NCBI RefSeq assembly: GCF_000350225.1
Contig: NW_005179112.1
Span: 30,251 to 94,250, forward strand
DNA: 64,000 nt
DNA from: Chondrus crispus
Taxonomy: Eukaryota; Rhodophyta; Florideophyceae; Gigartinales; Gigartinaceae
Direction: 5' to 3'
Below are positions 29,340-39,287 of the stretch, in pieces (within the stretch, counting starts at the first letter, position 1; each line of letters begins with the position of its first letter). The notes below the pieces were generated by a model. The model saw only the letters and a list, made by a program, of their open reading frames with translations. It searched no databases and was not told the DNA's origin. The translations under genes were made by a program, and so were the position numbers.

Positions 29340-30422
29340 ACGGAGGGACGACGGAGAGGTCGCGTCATTTATGCGATGCTTGTGATCGGTGTATGTCGCA
29401 GGGGGTGGGGCCTGCGGTGGGCATACAGGGAACGGTATACTCAGAGTAATGTGGGATGGTGTCTCGTTCAAGGGCGTTGTGGTGAGTCTGGGAGCAGATG
29501 GATGGGGCGAACTTTGGACTAAGGTGATGAACTGTACGTATAGGTGGTGGTAATTGGGGTGGGATGTGTGTTTACAGAGGCGAACGGACTCGTATGCAGG
29601 TCCGTAAGGCGCTAACGCGCTACAATACGTGAGTAGCGTACGATATGTACACGAAATGCGGGAAGGAGGGAGTGTGAGGTGTTGGTGTAGGCGGGCTGCG
29701 TCGGGTTGATGCGGAATACAGTCGAGCGTGTGAATCAATCAATCTGTAGATGTAAATTTCAACTCTCCGACAGTCCGACAGCGACATTTCGTGGAGAGAG
29801 AATTAATTCCTAAACACACCCACCGCTTTGCCCCTTCCGCTGCTTTGCTGCTCCTCTCAACGTACCGTACCTGTGAGTATTGCACATACAATATAGCGTG
29901 GCATGCGGTAGGCCAACGTGTGTATTCTCGGCTTACCCACTTTTCTTACTTGTACCGTACGGAATCCGCGTGCTCGAGAACTGCAGGAAGCGTACATTTG
30001 GACTGTGCAGAAAAACCTAGAACCCACCTTTGCCACGCAAGTTATTCAATAGGGCTTTGATATGCCCAGATATGCCCTGTAGAGCGGGACGCCCCCATAG
30101 TACGGCCACAGTGTCGACTCTATACCCAAGGCAACAATGTACAGTAAAGCCATGCGATACTCGGACGGTACCCAAGGGTACTCCTCTGGGCTTGTCCACA
30201 TCATGACACTAATGTTTCAGGGACGAGGCCCAAAGAAGGGCATCTTGGTCCGGCAACATTAGTTTACAGGCCGTCTGTACCGCCCACTGTACTTTCAGAC
30301 ACTCTTTACTGCATACCGATGCCCACTTGTCATCTGGACACCGGACTACAACACAGACAGGCCAGATGCAAAGTGAGACCAGGTGTACAGCACCTTGAAG
30401 TACACGTATCTACTCTACAGTT
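29340..30422. other. Intergenic region
   Basis: About 1.1 kb between the upstream region of the propeller gene and the next gene's stop. I see only short frames, a few TGTACAC-type palindromes and no RNA gene. Confidence 0.5.
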
Positions 30423-31112
30423 CTAGATGAAGACACACTCCAAATGGCAGAAGCACTTTTCGAGAATTGTAATACAAGCGACACGGACGCATCGGCAATA
30501 ATCAAAATATTGCGACAAAGGGTTCTTAGTGAACGGATTATTGCACGGCCTCCTTCCACTAGAAACAATCCGTGCACCCATTGCAAAGTTTCCAGTTGAC
30601 CTTGGAGCCGGCTTGAGCAGATTGCGTCTACCCAGCGACGATTCACTTCTGGCGGAAATCTCGCCGCCGGGTGACGCTGTGATGGGAATATCACTATCCG
30701 GCACGTACCCTACAGGCACTTCGACGACCCCATCTGTCGCTCCGCAAGGAACGGCGCTTCGGTTTAGAGCCCGACTTTTCAGAAACGGCTCGACATCTTC
30801 AAACCTCTGCACTAGAGATCCCGCGTCAGTTGCACGCGCTCCGTCTGCGTGATCTTCATGTCCGAGAAGCGCTGGCCGCAGCGTCGAACAGCCTGAAAAG
30901 AACACCACCTCTGCATCTCCTGTCTTTGTGCGACTTGCAGAGCGTTTCGAGCATTGGAAAACAAGTTGACGAGGTGTTGCCAACGCTGTCGCCCCCCCAG
31001 GTTTCGTGGCCGTGAGAAGAGGAGCACCTAGCACAGGCTGACTGACTGCTAGCAGAGCGAGGCACGAAATGACTTTCCAGACATGCCTGCGAGAGTTTTG
31101 CAGCTGAAACAT
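30423..31112 (-). CDS. Small secreted protein, QLVFQC/GCS family member 1
   Basis: 229 codons from the ATG at 31112. Residues about 10-29 form a signal peptide (KVISCLALLAVSQPVLG). After it comes RQLVFQCSKRSASRTKTGD and VVFFSGCSTLRP, which is paralleled in the protein at 34099-34602 (LDQLVFQCASSSQ, GVVFTGCSNPIR). The two Cys of this block could pair. The C-terminal third is Cys-rich (SQYFDYCRCVRVAC). I do not recognise the family; it looks lineage-specific. Upstream and downstream are gene-poor. Confidence 0.55.
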   Translation of the reverse strand: MFQLQNSRRHVWKVISCLALLAVSQPVLGAPLLTATKPGGATALATPRQLVFQCSKRSASRTKTGDAEVVFFSGCSTLRPALLGHEDHADGARATDAGSLVQRFEDVEPFLKSRALNRSAVPCGATDGVVEVPVGYVPDSDIPITASPGGEISARSESSLGRRNLLKPAPRSTGNFAMGARIVSSGRRPCNNPFTKNPLSQYFDYCRCVRVACITILEKCFCHLECVFI

Positions 31113-34098
31113 TCTCTGATATGACCACTATCTGCCACTGAAAGACGAATATCGCTGTATGGAATCCGTTGCAATACCTGTTCGGGCCTCCACAGAAAGC
31201 GGGAGAGAGATATTAGGGCGATCCTGATGAAAATTTCGCTTCTCGTGGGCTAGGAGACGGCGTGGCTTTGCCAGAGGGTTTGAGACACAATCTTTAATTC
31301 AGTCATGCATGTTTACGGAGCCATCTAATCCCCTAATTCCTCCGCTGCCCCGTTTGCGAAACCCATATGCCGAAAGTTCCCTATACGGCCATGATTCTGA
31401 AGACAGATTAGAAAAGCGCTGTTAACTTTCAACCTGCGCCGCCAACGAGGATCTATGGGGGGCCCTGAGGAAATACAAACGATACAAATGTCATAGGCGT
31501 GCAATATCCACTGTTCGTTTCGGCGCAGTCCAGTCCAAAAGTTCTGTACGAGCACTCATTGAAGGGGATTGGTTGAACGCAGACACTTTCATGGATCACA
31601 CACAGTGGTGTGGCAATGTACGGTACAGAGTATGTCTAGAGGCAGACTCCCCTCATGACATGGTCAGTCACATTTCCGTCCCTTGGCATATTGTACCGAT
31701 CAAGAACGAGAGCTTTGTGTAATTTCAGATAGCAAGGAAACGTACGGGGCCGGCAGAGCGAGTGATGTAAGGACTCTTTACCAACTAGGGCATTTTGTGC
31801 GCTCCACATGTCGATAGCCGATCATCTCGCAAAACAAACATCTTTTAAGGAATTTGGCCGAGCAATTCCACTTCTTTCGCAAAGACGTTGATGTGAGGGA
31901 ACCAGAGGCATGTTTCCAAGTCGAGATTTAGAAGGGTTGTTTGCAAAGCAGAACGCATGAGCGATATGCTATTCGCCGTCGACAGATAGTCTGTACAAAA
32001 GTTTGAGTCTGTTGGCACAATCTCTTCGTGTATAAAATATCAAAAAGTTTATCCATGATCGATAGAACTAATGACCGGCTCTCCGGCCAGCCTATTTGAA
32101 GCAATGATTACATCTCTCGTCATACCCCGTAGCATGGCTGGAGTGGCGTCTACCGCACCATAACATATATTTGATGTTGGCACGTGGTGTGGGCACATCG
32201 TTCTTTGCTCGGTTGGCTCCGATAGCTATCTCCAAGATGTGTCACGATAAAAGCCACTAATCCCTCTCGGCTAATTGCCCAGCCAGGAACATACTGTAGT
32301 CATCCTTTTCACATGAATGGGAAGTTTTGAACATGAACTAGTTTTAACGTGGCAACCACGGACGTGTGACGCGTCTAGAAAATCGGAGAATGTGAAAAGA
32401 GGATCGCAAAAACCCGCTGCTGGCTATGCATTCTCACGACTGCTCACCCATATCGCGAAATTTGCGACGCCGCCTAAAAGAAAATCCATGCCAGAAGTTG
32501 TTCCACGTGTGATGGAATCCTAAGAGGGAAAGTACTGTCAAGTCTACAAATAGTCTACATTCCTCACACCGAGCCCCCTTGATCAATTTCTGTACGCTTT
32601 TGTTCCCTCAACTGCACATCGCACCATCCCGTTGTCCATCAGAGCTACAGCGCATTTGCGATATTCTCCAAGGTTCAAAAAAGGTTATACAACAATGTAA
32701 AACGACAGGCAGCATTGGTAGGTTGTGCAAAAAGGTTTACACGGTAGTCACTACGACATGCAAGTGCATCTCGCGTTCAAAAATAACCCAGGCCAAATAC
32801 CGGGATTTCACGAGACAGCACCCAATGATTTGCCTACACATTTCAGATTCATCATTCATACAAGAGTGAGCAATCTTTGGTGTGTGCGTACCATGCAACG
32901 TACTTGCGAAGAAATGTTGCAGCTGTTTCAAGGTTCGATTGTGTCAATCTGGTCCCGAGACAAACAAAGAGAGTTAGAGAAAGATGGAGTTTACTCGGGC
33001 TACCAGACCGCGCTCACCCTTGTAGATCCCGGCTAACGCCGAGACCACGTAGTGGTCATTAGTTTCGTCCGACACCGCCCTCCTTCGTCACACCCATTAG
33101 GCCCTGCCGCTTCTGCGGCGGCAGGGACCGCCAGCGCCGGAGCCTCGGCCGCACGCCCAGAGGCGAGCAAAGTAGAGAACGACTCTTAGACTTTGCTATA
33201 TTCCGACAACCCGGGAGGGCGCGAGGTCACAGAGCGGCCGTCGCCGCCGACTTAATAGAGCACCGGGGTGCCAACCGTAGTTCAGTATCCTTAGTATCCT
33301 TCCCTTATCATACCTCAACCATCGCCACATCGACAGATTGTGAGGGGTTACAAACCAAGCAATCTGTAATGTTCTTCGGTCTCGTTAAGACATGGGGAAG
33401 TAGGTACAGGAATCCCCGTAGGGTATTCCTGTACGAGGCTACATGAATGTAAGTGCGGTGCAATCACATCTGGTCGCAATTTCGCCACATTCATGTCAAA
33501 ATCTAGACTTCTCGATAAACATTTAAATTACATCCTTATTGGTCATTCTATCTAAAAACGATGTTCCTGTAGACGGAAACCAACATACACTGCATTGCGA
33601 ACAGTGCAATTCACGCAATGCCACATAACGTATTTGCTTGACGACCCGGGATCTCGAAATTAATATGGAAAGTCGACAGTAATCATGTGCCCCCTTTTGC
33701 ATCTATTGCATTTGAAGGGTTGTGTGATAGAAATTAGCTCTTGGCCGACACAAAACACCCTTCGATGTCGTTTATATATTGGAGAAAACTAAAATGACCA
33801 TGCTTCCCTTCCCAGTCTCCCGAATATGTAGATGCCCTTCGTGATACATGTCTGTCTGCAGAAAGAATTCTGGAGCGTTTAGAATGTTTACTCCTTCGGT
33901 CTACGTCGCTAAAGCAGCGGGACATCAAAAATAATCTGAAAAGTCATCGCATTTCAGTACACATAGACAACGGTAGTGCTTACGAGGACAAAAAACACGA
34001 ACGCATTTGCAGTAATCGTGATAATTTGAAGGTACGACGCAGTCGGATTGCTTGGTATTTACTATCCATTCGCCTAAGACGAAATTTCGAGTCATGCT
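31113..34098. other. Gene-poor 3-kb intergenic region
   Basis: AT-rich DNA with only short frames on both strands. The exception is a GC-rich island at about 33005-33290 (separate entry). No RNA gene or transposase was recognised. Confidence 0.5.
33005..33290. other. GC-rich island in AT-rich surroundings
   Basis: Composition changes abruptly near CCTTGTAGATCCCGGC and reverts after ATCCTTAGTATCCTTCCC. It contains an inverted repeat, GCCGCTTCTGCGGC. It could be a solo LTR or another mobile-element remnant; I found no partner copy in the window. Confidence 0.35.
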
Positions 34099-34602
34099 TC
34101 AATGCGACCTGAATCGCATATTTCCAGGTGTAGCACGATGTGCGATATCTTGGAGGCCCTTTTCAGCCGCAGTCGCTTCTCTCGACATACTGATGTGCGC
34201 TGAATCATCGAGCAAAAATACCTCCCTCCGAACCGAACAAGGTTTAGGTGCAGCCACAACTAATCCAGAATCGTCCGTACTTGGAGGGGGGCCAGCGGGC
34301 GCTGAGTCTACGGGTTTGGGTGCGGGTGCGCTTTCCCTTATTCTTGCTCGAATAGGGTTTGAACAGCCTGTGAAAACGACTCCACTTTCACTCTTGGTCA
34401 GATCTGAACTCTGTGATGACGATGCGCATTGAAACACGAGTTGGTCCAGTGATCCAGTGTGCCTTACCATGGCGTAGTTGCTTTCCGTGCTCAGAGGAAT
34501 ACCAGTAGCGAACGTGACAAGAAAAGCAAGGTACAAACTCAGAGCTAACTCAGCAAACATGGCGAAAATTTTTTGAGATGTCGTCTTCGGGGGCAAAGGC
34601 AT
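34099..34602 (-). CDS. Small secreted protein, QLVFQC/GCS family member 2
   Basis: 167 codons with a hydrophobic N-terminal segment (LALSLYLAFLVTFATGIPL) that reads as a signal peptide, perhaps from the internal Met at residue 15. It shares the QLVFQC...VVF.GCS block with the protein at 30423-31112, on the same strand 3 kb away. A Pro/Ala-rich spacer and a second Cys-containing part (PKPCSVRREVFLLDD) follow. Probably a tandem paralogue pair; function unknown. Confidence 0.55.
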   Translation of the reverse strand: MPLPPKTTSQKIFAMFAELALSLYLAFLVTFATGIPLSTESNYAMVRHTGSLDQLVFQCASSSQSSDLTKSESGVVFTGCSNPIRARIRESAPAPKPVDSAPAGPPPSTDDSGLVVAAPKPCSVRREVFLLDDSAHISMSREATAAEKGLQDIAHRATPGNMRFRSH

Positions 34603-35984
34603 GCAGGTGTTGGAGTTGTGTGTTTTTATTTCTTAGAGTTGCTGCACGAGACCTAATTTATACTACTTTGCATCTGCAGATACCATCTCAGTGCGTTCCA
34701 GATCATGCGAGGTAGTCGGCCTCAATTCTGCTGAATTGAGCAAATCAACACTGTAACTTATTAGGTACTGTAGGGCCATTGACCACGGGTCCGATTATAC
34801 CGAATCCACTCTATCTTCGCTGTCAATACAGTACAGTGCTAACGTGTTACGTCTTCCTTTCGTAGAACCAGAGAGAAAGAGTTGAGGTGTACAGGTGTAT
34901 CCTCAACAGCAGGCACCGTTCGGTTTCAATATGTAGACCTTCTTCGGTTCAGAAAGTGCAGAGAGAAGTAAAATTTTTAATGGCAGAACCGTTTTCGCTA
35001 TATTCGGGATAAGAGTCATTGTTTATGTAAAACATGTTCGTCCATAGAAGTTCCACGCATGCTCAATAATGAAAGAATTCGCAAATCCAGAAGCTGTTCG
35101 AAGTGAAAGGAGAGGTAGTCTGGTCATCCACGTATGGACACAGAAAGCTACATGCCGGTACAATCTTATGTGAATTCTTATGCTTTGGTGCCAAATTTTG
35201 TGATGGTGAAGCAGTACAAACAAATCCAGTACCAGATGAATAACTTGTCTACTCAATGACAATGACTACAGCGTGCATTTTTCATCCTCGGCCCTTCAAC
35301 AGCACGTATATTTTGGAAGTGACGGGCTGTTGCTGGCGTAAAACATGTCTCGATGCTATGTCGCGATTCTACTGAGGAGGGGGCTTTACCGGCAAGCGCG
35401 TTTACAGTGGTCAGAATCTTCACGTACGCATTGGACATTTAGATTTCAACTCTCACACTGTGCGTTTTTGCCACGGTTAAAGTGAGTCAGGATGCATCTC
35501 AACCACACTGTAATTGCCAAAAACTCGCAATGTGCATATATCTTTCTTGAAGATATTCGTAGTTTATTGGTTCTAGTCAGTCACGAGACATCGGCTAAGA
35601 GGGGACACAGAAAGGCTACGCAAAACATTAGACCGAACTGGAAAACATAAAGAAAACATAAAGAGAAAAAGACATGATGAGAAAGGAAACTACACCGATC
35701 ACGGTAATTAACATAGTCCATGTTAAATCTGAACGCCACTTTTTCGCTCTGCTACAAGAATAAACCTGATCCAGATTAATTTTGAATCCAGGTTAATACG
35801 TGTTGGAATTGAAAATAACATGGACCAGGTTCTTCAAAAGCCCACAATTTCCGGTGGGTGCAAGATCATTGCTGTCGTTTATATCGTACCCACCTTCTCG
35901 CTATTTTCTAACGGTTCACAGTCAAAATGATTACGATGCTTAGCTATGATGCTCTGCAGCTCCCAAAAGTGCTGCTTTTCTTCC
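34603..35984. other. Intergenic region
   Basis: AT-rich sequence with no frame I can support. An imperfect inverted motif (CCTGATCCAG...GAATCCAGG) lies near 35768-35795. It ends where the repeat block copy 2 begins. Confidence 0.5.
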
Positions 35985-36589
35985 CACAATCCGTTCAAGT
36001 TGAGGGACATAAGCGATGCGGAATGCGATGCGCACTGGACCGTCCCAATGCGGCTCTGTGATCCAAAACTGGATCGCTTTAGGTACGCTCGGTTGGCTGA
36101 TAGTAATTACAGCCACTCGCTATTCTCCGGGGAGCTTCACCCCTATACATACTAGCGTGTACAGAGACGCGTACACACCTCTCAACAAATAACCATATTC
36201 TCAGACTGATGTCTATCCAACCGATGTTATCATAAGAGGTCTCTATCCAACATTTCTATTTTCGTGACTTGCACTTTTTCGGCAAGAAGGAAAGGATATC
36301 ATCGCTACAATAAATAACTTTTGCGTTAGGATAACAAAGAGGTTGGTAACGACTACATGTTCTTCAGGTCCGTTTTTATAAACGAATGGAAAACAAGCCT
36401 TTTTAGGGCACCTGGAAACAGTGTATGTACTATAGCTCTGAAACGAAAACAACGGATCAGAATAGCAACCTGGTGTTTTATATGCAAAACAGTCTTCACT
36501 GCCAAGTGCTCTGTATGGTGTTTTTACCGAGGACAAGTACGGAAGGAGATGGCGCCCATAAAGACTTCCTAAATTTGCAGTTCAATGTA
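35985..36589. repeat. Left-flank repeat block, copy 2
   Basis: The close match of 12-638 with scattered substitutions and a short length difference near 36485-36510. It again directly precedes a pogo-like terminus. Confidence 0.7.
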
Positions 36590-37430
36590 CAGGGTGGGGA
36601 CGCGCAATAGTGCCGCTTCATTATTGCCACCCTCGAATTAGTGCCGCAAAAACCGGCAGACACAAATTCTGCCACGTGTGATGCACGACGTCGTCATCGC
36701 CCACTCCTCATGCGCCTCAGCTCAATTGGTGATGGCACCTCACTCAAAGACCCTAACATGATTCCTGAAAAGATCGCCAAAGCGAAGCGTACGCGCCTTA
36801 CGATTGCACAGAAAATCGAGGTTGGGCATCTGCTGCAGGTCGGGAATGCGAATACCACAGTTATGCGTCAGTTCAAATTTTCAGAGCGAACCATCCGAAA
36901 CATCAAAACGCTCTCTTCCTTTACTCCAACAAATTGTGACCAACACCGCTACAACGCTCGGAACAAAGACTTTGCACCTGCGATGTGGAGGAATGGATTG
37001 AGATCGAGACTGAGCTTGTGGCAGAAGCTTCTATTAGTGATGCTTGCGATTCAATACATTATGGTGGAGAGCTACAGAATCAGTCTGCCAGTGATGCTAT
37101 GATGGATGATTGTGTGGCAGAAGGCGAGTGTGAAATTACGGAGAGGCGGGCCGTACCGAGTGCTGTAGTGTTAGCAAGGTTGTTTGGGTCTTTGGAGAGT
37201 CTGGGTGTGGAGTGCGATGTGAGCAATGCCTTATCGCACTTGAGGTCCGCAAAACGAGCTTTTCTAGAAGCTAGGCATGAGAGATAGGGTCAAAGGCAAC
37301 AACAGCAGACTCTAATAACAGAGTTCTGGCCGGGTAGTGATTCTGCTTTCTGATTGTGCCGCTCCAAATTAGTGCCGCATTATTAGTCCTTACACACGGC
37401 GGCACTAATGCGTAGGGTCGGCTGTACCTG
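36590..37430 (+). mobile_element. Pogo/Tigger-like non-autonomous DNA transposon, copy 2 (empty site)
   Basis: About 840 bp starting CAGGGTGGGG after TA and ending GTACCTG. It encodes a fuller CENP-B/psq-type DNA-binding domain than copy 1 (TRLTIAQKIEVGHLLQVGN, then FSERTIRNIK around 36810-36920). It then jumps to the C-terminal acidic region at about 36985-37287. The central DDE domain is missing. The joint differs from that in copy 1. A single CTAGG at about 37273 is the uninterrupted version of element A's target. Confidence 0.65.
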
Positions 37431-37535
37431 TTTTTGGAAAAAAAGGACTGTTCTCTCACAAAATCAAACACTGTTCTCATGTTCGGACAGCTCCCAGTCG
37501 GATAGATATTAGCATGTGTTGGCTTGAGATATATT

Positions 37536-37583
37536 TGTGTGATTATACATAGAGGTCTTGAGACCTCTATGTATAATCACACA
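37536..37583. repeat. Perfect palindrome with 23-bp arms
   Basis: Left arm 37536-37558 and right arm 37561-37583 are exact reverse complements with a TG spacer; the centre reads AGAGGTCTTGAGACCTCT. It stands alone about 105 bp right of the copy 2 transposon. A transcribed strand would fold into a very stable hairpin (small-RNA precursor or terminator-like), or it may be a replication product. Confidence 0.9.
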
Positions 37584-38176
37584 CACGTGTTGTTCATTTG
37601 AGACGTTTTTGTGCACGCCCACTCTCAGTTTCATATAGTTCACACATACAGGTGCTTTCATCTCGAATAGCGTACAAAACTAAGAAAGTCTCCGAATGTT
37701 CTTCGCCTAGCTAGCGCCCATCTCTTGCCTGTTCTTCCAACCCCCGAGATTTTTCCTTCCCCAATAGCGGCACGCCTCCCAAGAACTATAGTACACTGAG
37801 AAAACAGGGATTATCGCTATGGTTGTGAGGGACAAGCTTCAGTCGCCCATTCAATATGTTTCCACCCATCGAGTGTCTGCCGCTGACAGTCTCGATTTGT
37901 CTGCTCTCGATAGGACGCGAAGCGTGAAATGTACAAATACAGTAGCAATTCGAGGGGTTCAGATTCGCAGAAATGAATACCTTGGCAGACAACCTCCTTC
38001 AGGGCACGACTATAAACACAATTTGTCATTGACTCAAACAGAGTTGCGAGGCCACGACGCCCTGCCAAGCTTCCCTCCTTTACAGTAATCTTCTCCAGAC
38101 GTTTTTTACAAAGACAAGGTATCCCCACTAACTCTGCCCCCATCACGCTCATACATCCGCAAACCTCACCGCTATA

Positions 38177-38235
38177 CAGGGGGGGTCTCTTAATTAGTGC
38201 ACTTTTAGTTAGTGCATATTGGACTTTAATGCACC
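38177..38235 (+). mobile_element. Isolated pogo-like terminus
   Basis: TA then CAGGGGGGGTCTCTTAATTAGTGCAC, followed by two more TTAGTGCA/TTTAATGCA units. This repeats the layout of the pogo-like ends elsewhere in the window (TA, CAGGG, then [AT]AGTGC units). No matching opposite terminus was found nearby. Confidence 0.35.
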
Positions 38236-38430
38236 CTCTGATAGCTTGGCACGAACAGGTACAGGTGTACACGTATGTTCCACGGGAGCACAATGGTCGT
38301 CGCCGTCCTTAGAGAGCGGGTTCCATTCTTTTACAGATCCCAGAGTCGCGATCAGGAGAATACATCCAAATGCGACCCAGATGGTGAGACGTTTTGGCCT
38401 TGGAATCGTCGCACAGTGGCTCTGGAACAT
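38209..38430 (-). CDS. Short membrane-anchored or secreted frame ending in a transposon terminus
   Basis: 73 codons from the ATG at 38430. It has a strong hydrophobic segment near residues 14-32 (RLTIWVAFGCILLIATLG) and then a polar Cys-containing part. The last residues (GALKSNMH) and the stop fall in the pogo-like terminus, so a longer host frame may have been cut. I do not recognise it. Confidence 0.3.
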   Translation of the reverse strand: MFQSHCATIPRPKRLTIWVAFGCILLIATLGSVKEWNPLSKDGDDHCAPVEHTCTPVPVRAKLSEGALKSNMH

Positions 38431-39287
38431 GAGATTGCCACATCTCTGGCTGCATGTCCACTATAAAAGTTTATTTGTTTTCCAATTTCAGCCTTCAAAT
38501 TTCATTGGTGCGCTTCCAGGTCGACGTTGGAACAGATGAACATACCCGGTTCTCTGTAATTCGACTGGAACAGTGATGGATATCAAAGCGAAACTATATT
38601 CGGAAAAGGGGAACATTTTGAGTAGTGCAGAAGCCACTTTCCAAATTGTTCAAAAGTTGCGAAATCGATTGCCGCTCAATTCTTTAAACGTCTTCAAACT
38701 AGAAGTTGTCTCTGGGCATCGAAGGCTTCGCCGATCAGTACACAATTCTCTATATTCGCGCTCTGCACTTCTCCCGCTCTCTCGCCGCCTCGCAACCCAC
38801 CCCGTCTCCGTTGTCCTTAACCAATTCCGCCGTCTCCATCCCCACCGCTTTCCCCCTTGCTGCAGAGACGATAACTCTCATCCTCGACCCCGCTGCCTTT
38901 CTGTGGGCACGATTGGTCACCCCCGCCACACCTCCGCCATTTATCACTGTTGGCCTTGAGGTCCGCCGATACTCGCCAACATAAGGTCACCGCAGACTTC
39001 CAAATTCGTTGCCTTGCATTATTGACATCCATCACCGGTGCTTTTGCTACGGTCGCACCTGCTCACTATCCCTACACCTCTGCCTTTTTCTACTTTAGAC
39101 CTGAACGCCCGCTTTTCCTCGCGAAAAGACGAGCACAGCTGAACTCCATTTCCACCGCCTCCAACTTGTCCCGAAAACGATTATTGCTGCCTTGTAATCC
39201 TTTCGCCTTTGCAACTCACAAAAACGTCAAATTCAGACCTCCACCTCTACAGTGTAGGAGAAACTTCACTGCTATTTCACCAAAAAA
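38431..39287. other. Region upstream of the transposase-like frame
   Basis: Contains a pyrimidine-rich stretch (about 38755-38900) with frames on both strands that look compositional. Nothing recognised; it may hold the promoter of the frame starting at 39288. Confidence 0.4.

Noticed and set aside
28224-29738. 504-codon version of the propeller gene
   Set aside because: The stretch upstream of the ATG at 29225 is promoter-like DNA; the signal peptide begins at 29225.
33010-33250. tRNA or rRNA gene in the GC-rich island
   Set aside because: No cloverleaf, no T-loop consensus and no rRNA-like sequence.
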